From: JANPJV01 sp031425695 | GTDB lineage: Bacteria; Pseudomonadota; Gammaproteobacteria; Xanthomonadales; SZUA-5 | Assembly: GCA_031425695.1 (NCBI GenBank) | Contig: JANPJV010000209.1 | Location: 1-19,648 of the forward strand | Reading direction: 5' to 3' | Length of the DNA: 19,648 bases | Part shown: in pieces, positions 7,775 to 14,956 of the stretch | Numbering within the stretch: the stretch's first letter is position 1 | Layout of the letters: the number at the start of each line of letters is the position of its first letter | Position numbers and translations under genes: made by a program | Notes under the pieces: model-generated | Told to the model about the DNA's origin: nothing | Database searches by the model: none | The model's input: only the letters and a program-made list of their open reading frames with translations

Positions 7775-8872
7775 ATGTCGGCAGTGGATGTACATAGCGT
7801 AGTAGTCGGGGCCGGTGTCGTCGGCCTCGCTGTCGCGCGCGCGATCGCGGCAGCCGGTCGCGAAGTCTTCGTGCTGGAGACGCATGAGCGACCGGGAGAG
7901 GGGATTTCCAGCCGCAACTCCGGGGTGATCCATGCCGGCATGTACTATTCGCCGGGATCGCTAAAGGCGCTCTGCTGTGTGCGCGGCGCGCGGCTGTTGT
8001 ACGAGTTCTGCGCCAGCCACGGCGTAGCCCACCGGCGCACCGGCAAGCTCATCGTGGCCACGGACGATGCCGATCGGGTGGCGCTGCGGGCCCTCTACGA
8101 GCGCGCGCTCACCAACGGCGTGCGCGTCAACTGGCTCGAGGCTGCCGAAGCGCGGGCACTCGAGCCGGCCTTGCACTGCGTGGCAGCGATCGATTCGCCG
8201 GACTCGGGGATCGTCGACGTACCCGAGTACGTGGGCGCCATGATCGGCGATATCGAATCGGCCGGCGGCACGCTCGTCTATCGCACCGAAGTCGTGGCAG
8301 TCCGTCGCGAAGAAGCGATCTTCGCGCTGCAGACCGCAGAGGGCGACACCCTGCGTTGCCGTCAACTGATCAATGCCGCCGGGCTTGGTGCACCGGCGCT
8401 CGCAGCGGCCATCGATGGACTCGATCCGGCGCTCGTGCCCAAGCTGCATTACGCCCAGGGCCACTATTACAACCTGCGCGGACGCTGCCCCTTCGGCCGG
8501 CTGATCTATCCGCTGCCACACGACTCGGGGCTCGGTGCGCATCTCGGGATGGACATCAGCGGACGCTGCCGTTTCGGGCCGGACGTGCGCTGGATTCCGG
8601 CGCCTGATTATCGTTTCGACGACAGCCTGCGCCGCGAGTTTGCCGATTCCATCCGCGCATGGTGGCCGCAACTGCGCGACGAGGACCTGCTCCCGGATTT
8701 CGTTGGTGTGCGTCCGAAACTGCGCGGCGCCGGCGAGGCGAGCGCAGATTTCCTGATCCAGGGACCGGGCCAGCATGGCATTCCGGGCCTGGTGAACCTG
8801 TTCGGCATCGACTCGCCGGGATTGACGTCGAGCCTGGCGCTGGCGGAAGAAGTGCTGCGCGAGGTGGTTTGA
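7775..8872 (+). CDS. FAD-dependent oxidoreductase, L-2-hydroxyglutarate oxidase-like
   Basis: 365 residues from the ATG at 7775 (an in-frame ATG at 7748 would add nine residues). The dinucleotide-binding Rossmann motif VVVGAGVVGLAVARA opens the protein, ending in a typical acidic residue (VFVLE). The segment RNSGVIHAGMYYSPGSLKA is the hallmark of the L2HGDH/LhgO branch of the DAO superfamily. Later blocks (LINAAGLGAP, YAQGHYYNLRG, LIYPLPH, LGAHLGMD, FGPDV, GVRPKL, NLFGIDSPGLTSSLALAEEV) complete the FAD and substrate domains. E. coli LhgO oxidises L-2-hydroxyglutarate to 2-oxoglutarate and feeds electrons to the membrane quinone pool. This protein is about 55 residues shorter, so the substrate may differ. 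It is divergent from the kinase operon and ends two bases from the convergent hemoglobin gene. Confidence 0.88.
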   Translation: MSAVDVHSVVVGAGVVGLAVARAIAAAGREVFVLETHERPGEGISSRNSGVIHAGMYYSPGSLKALCCVRGARLLYEFCASHGVAHRRTGKLIVATDDADRVALRALYERALTNGVRVNWLEAAEARALEPALHCVAAIDSPDSGIVDVPEYVGAMIGDIESAGGTLVYRTEVVAVRREEAIFALQTAEGDTLRCRQLINAAGLGAPALAAAIDGLDPALVPKLHYAQGHYYNLRGRCPFGRLIYPLPHDSGLGAHLGMDISGRCRFGPDVRWIPAPDYRFDDSLRREFADSIRAWWPQLRDEDLLPDFVGVRPKLRGAGEASADFLIQGPGQHGIPGLVNLFGIDSPGLTSSLALAEEVLREVV

Positions 8873-8874
8873 AG

Positions 8875-9360
8875 TCAGTCCGGCGTAATGATCTCGCGGT
8901 GCATCGGGGCCAGCTTGGCGATCAGGGCATTTTGCGCGCGCTCGGGAATGTCGCGCGCATCCATCGACACCTGCAGGATCTCGACCAGGCGATTGAAATC
9001 CGCGGCGGTGATGATGAATCCCTCGTGTGCGGCCACCATGTCGCGGCCGCTGTAGACGCAGTCGCCGCCGAGGATCACGCAAAACTGCTCGGCGAGCTCG
9101 CGCTTCACGCGGTCATGCTCGACCTTCTCGAAGAAGGTATGCATGCGTGCATCGGCGAGCAACCTGACCATGAAGTCGTCCATGAGCAGCTTGAGCCCGG
9201 GCTTGCCTCCAAATTGGTCGAACACGGGCTTGAGCTCGGGGAAGGCCGGGGCCGGGTCAGGCGGCAGAGGCGCGGGCGACGCTGCTTCCTGTGATCCAAC
9301 TGCCTGGGAGCACATCAATGCCAGCGCACAAAGCGAACGCAGCAGGATTGTCTGAGTCAT
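8875..9360 (-). CDS. Exported group 1 truncated hemoglobin
   Basis: 161 residues. A signal peptide (MTQTILLRSLCALALMCSQAVGS) and a Pro/Ala-rich spacer to about residue 40 precede a single 2-on-2 globin domain (41-161). Family blocks seen: FDQFGGKPGL, LLADARMHTFF, ILGGDCVYSGRDM and the proximal heme ligand H112 in MVAAHEGFII. C94 and C101 (FCVILGGDC) are placed to form a disulfide in the periplasm. At the usual B10 Tyr position (F-Y-x-R) this protein appears to read F63-M64-V-R, so the distal pocket may bind gases differently. The ATG at 9360 is preferred because AGGA lies 6 nt upstream; the ATG at 9366 has no spacing. It is the last gene of the cupredoxin-sensor-DUF3034 operon. O2 or NO chemistry in the periplasm is likely but inferred. 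Confidence 0.87.
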   Translation of the reverse strand: MTQTILLRSLCALALMCSQAVGSQEAASPAPLPPDPAPAFPELKPVFDQFGGKPGLKLLMDDFMVRLLADARMHTFFEKVEHDRVKRELAEQFCVILGGDCVYSGRDMVAAHEGFIITAADFNRLVEILQVSMDARDIPERAQNALIAKLAPMHREIITPD

Positions 9361-9368
9361 GGTCATTC

Positions 9369-10250
9369 CTAGAAGCCGACTTGCATGGAGAGATAAGCGC
9401 CGCGCTGGTTGTCGGCAATTACGACGTTCCCCAGGTCCACGTAGGCCAGGGTGATTGCCAGGTGCTTGTTCGGCGCCCAGGCGAGAAAGACGTCCCACCA
9501 CAGGTCTTCGCCGGCGATGCCGAGCTGATCGGGCTTGCTGCGAAACTCGGCACCGACGACGAGATTGCGATCCAGGAGATAAGCGGCGGAACCCTCGAGC
9601 TCGAGGCTCCCCGATGCTCGGTCGCCACCGAAACCCAGGATTCCGATCTGGTTGGCTTCGGTCCAGCGCACGGTGCCGTTGAGCAGCAGGCTCTGGCCCA
9701 GGAATAGCTTGGTCGCCGACAAATACACATCGGTCCCCTGATCGTCCTCGCCGCCGATCGCCTGGATCACGGCGCCGCGGTTGTTGCGCTTGTGCAGGAT
9801 GCCGAGGGCGACTTGCGGCAGCCAGCTCGATTGCTCGTAGACGGCATCCCCGGCGACGCGCAGCTTGGCGCCATAGATGTCCTGCTCGAAGTCGAAGCCT
9901 TCGCCGAGGCCGAGCGCCGCGCCGACGTCGCGGGTATCAAAGGACTGCCTTGCAAAGCTGAGCTCGAGGCGATCGTAGAAGCCGACTTTGAGTCCGTAGA
10001 CATCGAGCGCATAGTCATCGACGTTGACGCGCGTATAGAAGGCGTTTCCGCCGATCTGGTCGCGCGTTCCGTAGCCGCCGATCAAGGCCCACGGGGTGAG
10101 CCCGCCACCGCCGGCACCTTCGATCTGGGAAACACCGCCGGTGAGCAGCAGCTTGCCGCTGTAGCCAAAGTCCTCGGCGGCAGCCACTTGTGCAAAGGCG
10201 CTGGCGAGCAAAAGCGTGGCGAAGGTGATGGAACGCATGGGAACTCTCAT
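9369..10250 (-). CDS. DUF3034 family outer-membrane beta-barrel protein
   Basis: 293 residues. A signal peptide (MRSITFATLLLASAFAQVAA, with four extra residues from the ATG at 10250) precedes a mature chain beginning EDFGYSGKLLLTGGVSQIEG AGG. Alternating hydrophobic strands and short polar turns run throughout, and the chain ends in a C-terminal phenylalanine (SMQVGF), the barrel-assembly signature of outer-membrane proteins. Blocks such as GGGLTPWALIGGYGT, ELSFARQSFDT, YGAKLRVAGDAVY and LLNGTVRWTEANQ fit DUF3034. The ATG at 10250 overlaps the sensor stop as ATGA; the ATG at 10238 is an alternative with a weak upstream GAGAG. The hemoglobin gene follows after 8 bases. Whether the barrel transports anything or anchors partners is unknown. 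Confidence 0.85.
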   Translation of the reverse strand: MRVPMRSITFATLLLASAFAQVAAAEDFGYSGKLLLTGGVSQIEGAGGGGLTPWALIGGYGTRDQIGGNAFYTRVNVDDYALDVYGLKVGFYDRLELSFARQSFDTRDVGAALGLGEGFDFEQDIYGAKLRVAGDAVYEQSSWLPQVALGILHKRNNRGAVIQAIGGEDDQGTDVYLSATKLFLGQSLLLNGTVRWTEANQIGILGFGGDRASGSLELEGSAAYLLDRNLVVGAEFRSKPDQLGIAGEDLWWDVFLAWAPNKHLAITLAYVDLGNVVIADNQRGAYLSMQVGF

Positions 10251-11314
10251 CGATCGGGAGGCGGGGGGCGCAGGCGCGCACTGATGGCTTCGAAGGCGAA
10301 CGCGAAGCGGCCATTGAAACCGCCGTACCAATTGGGCGCGCGTAGCCGGTAATCGCCCTGCGCGGTCCGCTCCAGCAGATCGCAGGCAATCGCGATGCGC
10401 GCGAAAACGCGGCGCCAAAGCACCCACAGGGCAAGCGCCAGGACGGCGAGGACGATGGCAGCGAGCCCGATCAGGGGGCGCACGAGCGCCTGCCGCGAGC
10501 CTGCCGGGGGATCAATCACCGCGACCAGCACGGGGCCGCCCTCGTCGCCGAAGAGCGGGCTGACCTGCGCTTCGCGTCCATCTGCGAGCAGCACACGCCC
10601 ATTGCCCGCCGGCAGTGCGTCGGTGCGAAGCACTGGCGCCAGGTTGCTCTCGAAACTGCTGTCCGCCGGGAAAATCCCGCTGCTTTCGGATTCGCCCGAA
10701 CGCATCGCCAGCACCAGTCGCGCCGGTGCTCCGGCGGAAAGCGCGTCGATGAAGGCCTGGTCGAGCTCGATTGCTGCCAGCAGGTAAGCCTCGGTCACGC
10801 CTGCCCGAATCAGCGGTGCGATCGCTGCGAGGAACCAGCGGCCGGCGTCGTATTGCACGCGATGCACGATTTCGGAGCTCGCGTGCGCGGACACGTACAG
10901 CGGGTTGTTGGCGATCGCCGCGTCGACCGAGCTCCAGGGCCGCGTGCCAGCGATCCAGGTGCCGCTGACGTCGAGCACGCCGAGCCAGTCGAGCTCGAGC
11001 TGCTCACGACGTTCAGACAGGAGATCATTGATCGACGCCGTGTCCACGCTCGCGCCGGGCAACCCCGAGCTCGCGATCGCGTCGGCGACATACGCGCTGA
11101 AGGCGGCATTCTCGGCGAGCAGCTTTGCGCGCAGCCGCAGGTCGCTGCTGCGCCATGCCTGCAACTGGTCCTGGTGCGCGCGCACCTGGGCGTAGACGCT
11201 GTCGCGCTGGGCGCGGTCATAGATCGACAACTGCCAGCCGGCAGTCGCGAAAAACGCGAGCGCCAGCACCGCAATGCCGGCGGCGCTCAATGTGCAGAAG
11301 CGGGTGAAAGTCAT
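10247..11314 (-). CDS. Membrane sensor protein lacking an output domain
   Basis: 355 residues from the ATG at 11314. TM1 (~6-27, LSAAGIAVLALAFFATAGW) is followed by a periplasmic region of about 250 residues with a Cache/CHASE-like pattern: a long helix, then LDWLGVLDVSGTWIAGTRPW and RWFLAAIAPLIRAGVTEAYL, as in double-PDC folds. TM2 lies at ~277-300 (PLIGLAAIVLAVLALALWVLW). A HAMP-like stretch (ARIAIACDLLERTAQGDYRL to FAFEAISARL) then ends in PPPPDR with no GGDEF, EAL, kinase or methyl-accepting domain. Such sensors normally carry an output module, so this is either a truncated relative or a partner that signals through contacts. The stop of the cupredoxin gene lies 13 bases upstream; its own stop overlaps the DUF3034 start. 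Confidence 0.78.
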   Translation of the reverse strand: MTFTRFCTLSAAGIAVLALAFFATAGWQLSIYDRAQRDSVYAQVRAHQDQLQAWRSSDLRLRAKLLAENAAFSAYVADAIASSGLPGASVDTASINDLLSERREQLELDWLGVLDVSGTWIAGTRPWSSVDAAIANNPLYVSAHASSEIVHRVQYDAGRWFLAAIAPLIRAGVTEAYLLAAIELDQAFIDALSAGAPARLVLAMRSGESESSGIFPADSSFESNLAPVLRTDALPAGNGRVLLADGREAQVSPLFGDEGGPVLVAVIDPPAGSRQALVRPLIGLAAIVLAVLALALWVLWRRVFARIAIACDLLERTAQGDYRLRAPNWYGGFNGRFAFAFEAISARLRPPPPDR

Positions 11315-11327
11315 TGCCGCGGCACCC

Positions 11328-12350
11328 TCATCGCCCAACCCGCGGCTTGATCAGCACCAGTTCGCGGTCGATTGCTGCATTGGATCCGGGAAGGCTGAGC
11401 GCAGCGGTGACCGGCGTCGCCCGCGGATGCCAGGCAACCAGTTTTCCGCGTCCCGGCGGCAAGCCTTTGAGGATGTAGTTGCCCGCCGCATCGAGGCGCG
11501 TGAAATGTGGCGTATCCAGGACCAGCAAGGTGGCCTGCATGAGATGGTGGACATTGCAGTTCACCGTAATGAGGCCGGCACGGTCGAAGCGCTGCTCGCG
11601 GGTCTCGCCTTCGCCGAAGAATCCGAGATCGAAGGCCGCACCCGGCGTCGCCGAATAGACGTTGTGGCGAATCGGATCGTCGTTCGGAAATTCGACCGTG
11701 CTGCCGACCGGGATTGCCAATACGCTGGGATCAAATCCCTTGCTGCGCGTCGTAATCGTGAAGCGCTTGGGCTGCGGCCGCGTCGCACCGGCATCTGGCA
11801 GGTAATAGACGACCACTTCCGCGCGATCGCGGGCGTCCATGCTGGCGCCACCCGTCGCTCGCAGCGCAATTTTCCCCCGCGCCTGGAGCGCTGATGCGGG
11901 ATCCGCCTCAGCTCGCACCGGCGCGGGAGGCGCCGCGGGAGCCGGTGTTGGAGCTGTAGCTACAGCCGGAGCCGGAGCCGGAGCCGGCGCGGCCTTTGGC
12001 GTCGCCTTCGGCATGGGCGGCACCGCTGCCGGTGGCCGCGGAGCGGGCGGCGGCGCTGGGACCGGCGTCGGTTTTGGCACAGCAACCGGCTTTGGCTCGG
12101 GCGCGGCCGGGATCGCAACCGGGGTGTTCGGCGCGGCCTCGGGCATCGCGGGAGCGGCAGGCGCAGTCGCGCTCGCCGCGGCCGGTGGTGGGCTGGGCGG
12201 AGCGGGGATGGGGGCCGTAGGCATGACAGCCGGGGGCGGCGCTGCCGCGATGGGAGGCGCAACCGGCTCCACCTGCTCGCGCTTTGGCTCAGCCGCGCAC
12301 CCAGCCAGAATGGCCAGTCCGGCGATTGCGAACAAGAATGATTGTTTCAT
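11328..12350 (-). CDS. Cupredoxin-like lipoprotein (methylamine-utilization-type)
   Basis: 340 residues. The lipobox ILAGC places the lipidated cysteine at C18. Residues ~20-155 are a Pro/Ala-rich tether with little charge, long enough to reach across periplasm or peptidoglycan. The C-terminal ~180 residues form a plastocyanin/cupredoxin-type fold: PVGSTVEFPNDDPIRHNVYS supplies H229, and NCNVHHLM supplies C265, H268 (or H269) and M271, the expected His-Cys-His-Met ligands of a type 1 copper site. Homologues are often labelled 'methylamine utilization protein', but no mau genes are present here, so that name should not be read as function. It is the first gene of the operon with the sensor, DUF3034 barrel and hemoglobin. 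An upstream ATG at 12524 would overlap the hydrolase and lacks the lipobox at the N-terminus. Confidence 0.85.
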   Translation of the reverse strand: MKQSFLFAIAGLAILAGCAAEPKREQVEPVAPPIAAAPPPAVMPTAPIPAPPSPPPAAASATAPAAPAMPEAAPNTPVAIPAAPEPKPVAVPKPTPVPAPPPAPRPPAAVPPMPKATPKAAPAPAPAPAVATAPTPAPAAPPAPVRAEADPASALQARGKIALRATGGASMDARDRAEVVVYYLPDAGATRPQPKRFTITTRSKGFDPSVLAIPVGSTVEFPNDDPIRHNVYSATPGAAFDLGFFGEGETREQRFDRAGLITVNCNVHHLMQATLLVLDTPHFTRLDAAGNYILKGLPPGRGKLVAWHPRATPVTAALSLPGSNAAIDRELVLIKPRVGR

Positions 12351-12487
12351 GGCGCTCCGTCGTGGCCTTGATCGGGGCGGCCGGCCTTGTTTGCACAGTG
12401 GACATCGCCGCCGTGCTCCCCATCGCACATTACGACTAATACATCGAAGCGGATGCGCCAATTCGTTCAGCAGATGTAAACGATTGC

Positions 12488-13312
12488 CTATGCCGGAGGA
12501 TTGGCGAGCGCCGTGGCGATCCAATCCAGCACCCGCTGTTCCAGCGCTTCATGCCCATGATCATTGAGCAGCTCATGGAAGCCGCCGGCGACGCCGATGA
12601 ACGCGCCTCTGGGATTAGTGAGCTTGGCAGCGAAGTGCTGGCTGCCTGCGAATCCGGTGAGGCGATCGGCATCGCCATGCCAGACCAGCACTGGCATCGG
12701 CAGGCGCGGGGCGAGGGCCGGGATCAGTGCGTGCGTGAGCTCGGCCTCGGCAAACACGCGCGGGCTCATGCGGTCATGCACCAATGGATCCGCGCGATAG
12801 TCGAGCGCGACCTGCGGGTCGCGCGCGAGCGCAGTCGTATCCAGACCGGTCGGCACGCCGACGGCGGGGACCACGCGCAGGAGAATTCGCGCCATGAACC
12901 GCTGCCACGCCTTGGGTGGCGTCCCGAAACCGAAAAACGGACTGGACAGCAACAGTGCCGCGACCGCATCCGCGTGGCGCAGAGCCAGCTGCACCGCGAG
13001 CAGACCGCCAAAACTGTGCGCCATCAGCAGGCGCGGCCGGCCAGGATCGAGCTCCGCCCAGCACGGTTCCAGGCGGTCGACCATCGACGCCAGTCCAGGG
13101 GCATCCCCGCGCGCGCCCGGCGAGCGCCCGTGACCCGGCAGGTCCGGCGCAATCACCCCGATCCCATGCGCATTCAAGCGCGCGGCAAAGCGCGCATACC
13201 GCCCCGCATGCTCCCCGAGTCCGTGCACCAGCAACATGTTCGCCGCGATCTGCGGCTTCGCCGTTGCGTCCGGCGCGGCGGGCCAGCGGTGGATGTGCAG
13301 CGGTTCGGTCAC
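12488..13312 (-). CDS. Alpha/beta hydrolase, monoacylglycerol-lipase-like
   Basis: 274 residues from a GTG at 13312 that follows GGGGGA at suitable spacing. The fold and family are shown by VHGLGEHAGRY (29-39), APDLPGHGRSPG, the nucleophile elbow MAHSFGG (S100), the catalytic aspartate in HGDADRLT (D216) and the histidine in GGFHELLND (H246). HGLGEH and the xHSxGG elbow are typical of the serine-aminopeptidase-S33/monoglyceride-lipase group, which cleaves acylglycerols or lysophospholipids. No signal peptide is visible, so it is probably cytosolic or peripherally bound. The ATG at 13387 lies within the repeat element and would add 25 residues without family support. It stands alone, between the cupredoxin operon and the yjf block. 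Confidence 0.87.
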   Translation of the reverse strand: MTEPLHIHRWPAAPDATAKPQIAANMLLVHGLGEHAGRYARFAARLNAHGIGVIAPDLPGHGRSPGARGDAPGLASMVDRLEPCWAELDPGRPRLLMAHSFGGLLAVQLALRHADAVAALLLSSPFFGFGTPPKAWQRFMARILLRVVPAVGVPTGLDTTALARDPQVALDYRADPLVHDRMSPRVFAEAELTHALIPALAPRLPMPVLVWHGDADRLTGFAGSQHFAAKLTNPRGAFIGVAGGFHELLNDHGHEALEQRVLDWIATALANPPA

Positions 13313-13364
13313 TCGTTCCCCCAAGCGGGCGGCCACCCAGCAGTCTAGTCGCCAGGACCCGAGC

Positions 13365-13522
13365 CAGAGCAAGAGATTTTCATCCACAGATTTCGCAGAT
13401 TTCCGCAGATTTTAGGCGGCCGATGACTTGCGCCTCGCAGGAAACTGATCTCAATTTCTTGAGTTGAATCCGCTCTTAATCTGCGGAATCTGCGGATAAA
13501 ATCTTCGCTTTGCTCCGGTGCT
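13365..13522. repeat. Inverted pair of AATCTGCGGAAATCTGCG-type repeats
   Basis: The left arm (13365-13413, read on the minus strand) and the right arm (13476-13522, plus strand) share a unit of tandem AATCTGCGG/AAATCTGCGA words followed by GGATAAAATCT and a T/C-rich tail (CTCTTGCTC-like). They face outward and are separated by about 62 bases of unique sequence. The same design occurs at 16311-16499. The element fills the gap between the hydrolase start and the yjfC stop. Copies with different spacers suggest a dispersed family; its role is unknown. Confidence 0.7.
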
Positions 13523-13546
13523 CTTTTTCCTGTCTGGGAGCGGCGC

Positions 13547-14704
13547 TCACCCCACGATTGCGTGCGGCATGAAGCGCGAGGTGTTGCGGGTGATGAGGGT
13601 GCGGTCTTCGCGCATGCCGATGCCGGCGGCGCGGTCGGCGACCATCCAGCTGCCGACCAGCGGAAAATTGCCTTCGAACTCTGGCAGCGGGTGGCAGGCT
13701 TGGAGGATGAAGGGCCCGCCGCCGTCAGGGCCGTCGGTGACGAGCTGCGCACCGTCGGCCAGGGTCATCGAAATGTTGCTGCCTTCGCGCGAGAAGAACG
13801 GCTTGCGCACCCAGCCCGCGCGCACGACTTCGTCGGTCGCGATACGTGCTTCCAGCAGATTGGGATGGCCGGGGTTGCGCTCCCAGAGGAGTGCGAGGAT
13901 GCCCTTGTTGCTGAGGATGGCCTTCCATGCCGGCTCGATGAGTTGCAGGCCGGAGGCCGGAAGCGCCGGGCCAAATCGTTCCGCGAACATGTCTTCGAGC
14001 GGGTAGAGCTTGAACAGGGCCTCAATCACCAGGTCCTGGGTGTCGGTGAAGCGGCCATCGCGGGACAGGCCGATGTCTTCGATGGCGATCAGCTTGGTGC
14101 TGATCCCCGCCTGCTCGGCGCAATCGCGCAGATACGTGACCGTGCCTTGGTCTTCGGGTGACTGACTGACCGCGCTCAAGTAGAGCGGTTTGGGCAGGCG
14201 CGCGGCCATCGTGCCGAAGGCCTCGACGAGCAGTTCCTGGATCTGGTTGAACTGGTCGGCGTGCTTGGGCAGCGCGCCGCGCTGGATCTGCTGCTCCAGC
14301 CAGATCCACTGGAAAAAGGCCGATTCATAGAGCGAGGTCGGCGTGTCGTAATTGAGCTCGTAGAGCTTTGCCGGCCCGTTGCCGTCGTAGCCTAAGTCCA
14401 TGCGCCCATAGAGGTGCGCGTCGCCGCGCTTCCAGCTCGCGGCGATGTACTCCCAATAGCCGGGATCGATGTGCAGGCGGGTCAGCAGCTCTTCACTGGC
14501 GATCACCTCGGGCACCAGCGCCATCGCCATCTCGTGGATAGCCTCGGTCGGCGCCTCGATGTCCTCTTCGATCTGCTTCAACGTAAACGCGTAATACGCG
14601 CTCTCGTCCCAGTACGGCTCGCCGTCGATGGTGTGGAAGACGAAGCCAAAGGAACTGGCGGTTTCGCGCCAGTCGTTGCGTTCGTCGATGGTGATTCTGC
14701 GCAT
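13547..14704 (-). CDS. yjfC: Glutathionylspermidine-synthase-like ATP-grasp ligase (YjfC/YgiC)
   Basis: 385 residues from the ATG at 14704, preceded by AGGA at 6-nt spacing. The sequence follows E. coli YgiC/YjfC block by block: RNDWRETASSFGFVFHT, GEPYWDESAYY, LDLGYDG-type segment (MDLGYDGNG), DTPTSLYESAFFQWIWLE, FTDTQD, EPAWKAILSNKGILALLWE, HPNLL, RKPFFSREGSN, GSWMVADRAAGIGMREDR and SRFMPH. This is the C-terminal amidase-less ATP-grasp half of glutathionylspermidine synthase, which makes an amide bond using ATP. The natural substrates of YgiC/YjfC are not settled; peptide tagging of a partner has been suggested for the family. It is last in the yjf block, next to its usual partner YjfM/YgiB, but 252 bases of repeats separate them. 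The first ~30 bases are duplicated upstream. Confidence 0.93.
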   Translation of the reverse strand: MRRITIDERNDWRETASSFGFVFHTIDGEPYWDESAYYAFTLKQIEEDIEAPTEAIHEMAMALVPEVIASEELLTRLHIDPGYWEYIAASWKRGDAHLYGRMDLGYDGNGPAKLYELNYDTPTSLYESAFFQWIWLEQQIQRGALPKHADQFNQIQELLVEAFGTMAARLPKPLYLSAVSQSPEDQGTVTYLRDCAEQAGISTKLIAIEDIGLSRDGRFTDTQDLVIEALFKLYPLEDMFAERFGPALPASGLQLIEPAWKAILSNKGILALLWERNPGHPNLLEARIATDEVVRAGWVRKPFFSREGSNISMTLADGAQLVTDGPDGGGPFILQACHPLPEFEGNFPLVGSWMVADRAAGIGMREDRTLITRNTSRFMPHAIVG

Positions 14705-14823
14705 TGGGGATCCTGGGAACTCGAAATTGGGACTGCTCTGCGAGGGTCCGGAGCTTGTCCGGACGTTCTTCCTCCAAGTCACTCAGGCCAAAGCGTTCTT
14801 CGATGGTGATTCTGCGCATTGGG
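14678..14823. repeat. Direct duplication of the yjfC start region
   Basis: A 31-bp segment covering the yjfC start (14678-14708) recurs 115 bp upstream at 14793-14823 with one mismatch. Read on the minus strand both encode MRRITI(D/E)ER from an ATG (14704 and 14819). The upstream copy is in another frame: its reading frame stays open for 108 codons and overlaps the true gene to 14493. Between the copies lies the palindrome at 14746-14764, suggesting a repeat inserted with duplication of its flank. Confidence 0.75.
14746..14764. repeat. REP-like palindrome, second copy
   Basis: GTCCGGA (14746-14752) and TCCGGAC (14758-14764) form a 7-bp stem with loop GCTTG. It matches the element at 14-32 on the opposite strand, including the flanking GGG. 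It lies between the two copies of the yjfC start region. Confidence 0.6.
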
Positions 14824-14848
14824 ATTCTGTGTGGTATTGCGTGCAAGA

Positions 14849-14940
14849 ATTTGGAGTGCGGCGCTAAGCGCCGCTTTGGAAGCTGTTGTCAGCAATCCAT
14901 CAAAGGCATCCAAAGCGGCGCAGAGCGCCGCACTCCAAAT
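14849..14940. repeat. 32-bp inverted repeat between yjfM and yjfC
   Basis: Arms 14849-14880 (starting ATTTGGAGTGCGGCGC) and 14909-14940 (ending GCGCCGCACTCCAAAT) are inverted copies with two mismatches at the centre; each arm also holds its own GGCGCT-AGCGCC-like dyad. The spacer is 28 bases. Arms that are themselves palindromic and paired in inverted orientation are the organisation of REPIN-type doublets. It ends 16 bases from the yjfM stop and could end or weaken transcription between yjfM and yjfC. Confidence 0.75.
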
Positions 14941-14956
14941 CAGTTCCCACCCGTTC

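Noticed and set aside
11328..12350. Methylamine degradation function for the cupredoxin lipoprotein
   Set aside because: The label comes from distant homology only; no methylamine dehydrogenase subunits, maturation genes or amicyanin are present.
11839..12567. Gly/Ala-rich 242-codon plus-strand frame
   Set aside because: It is the complement of the Pro/Ala tether of the cupredoxin lipoprotein and then crosses into the hydrolase gene; low-complexity shadow.
13313..13387. ATG start for the hydrolase at 13387
   Set aside because: The ATG lies inside the left arm of a repeat element; the GTG at 13312 has a good ribosome-binding site and fits the family length.
14493..14819. Separate small gene from the upstream yjfC start copy
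   Set aside because: After the duplicated start the translation is Arg/Gln-rich and antisense-like in frame over yjfC; it is better read as a decoy frame than a protein gene.
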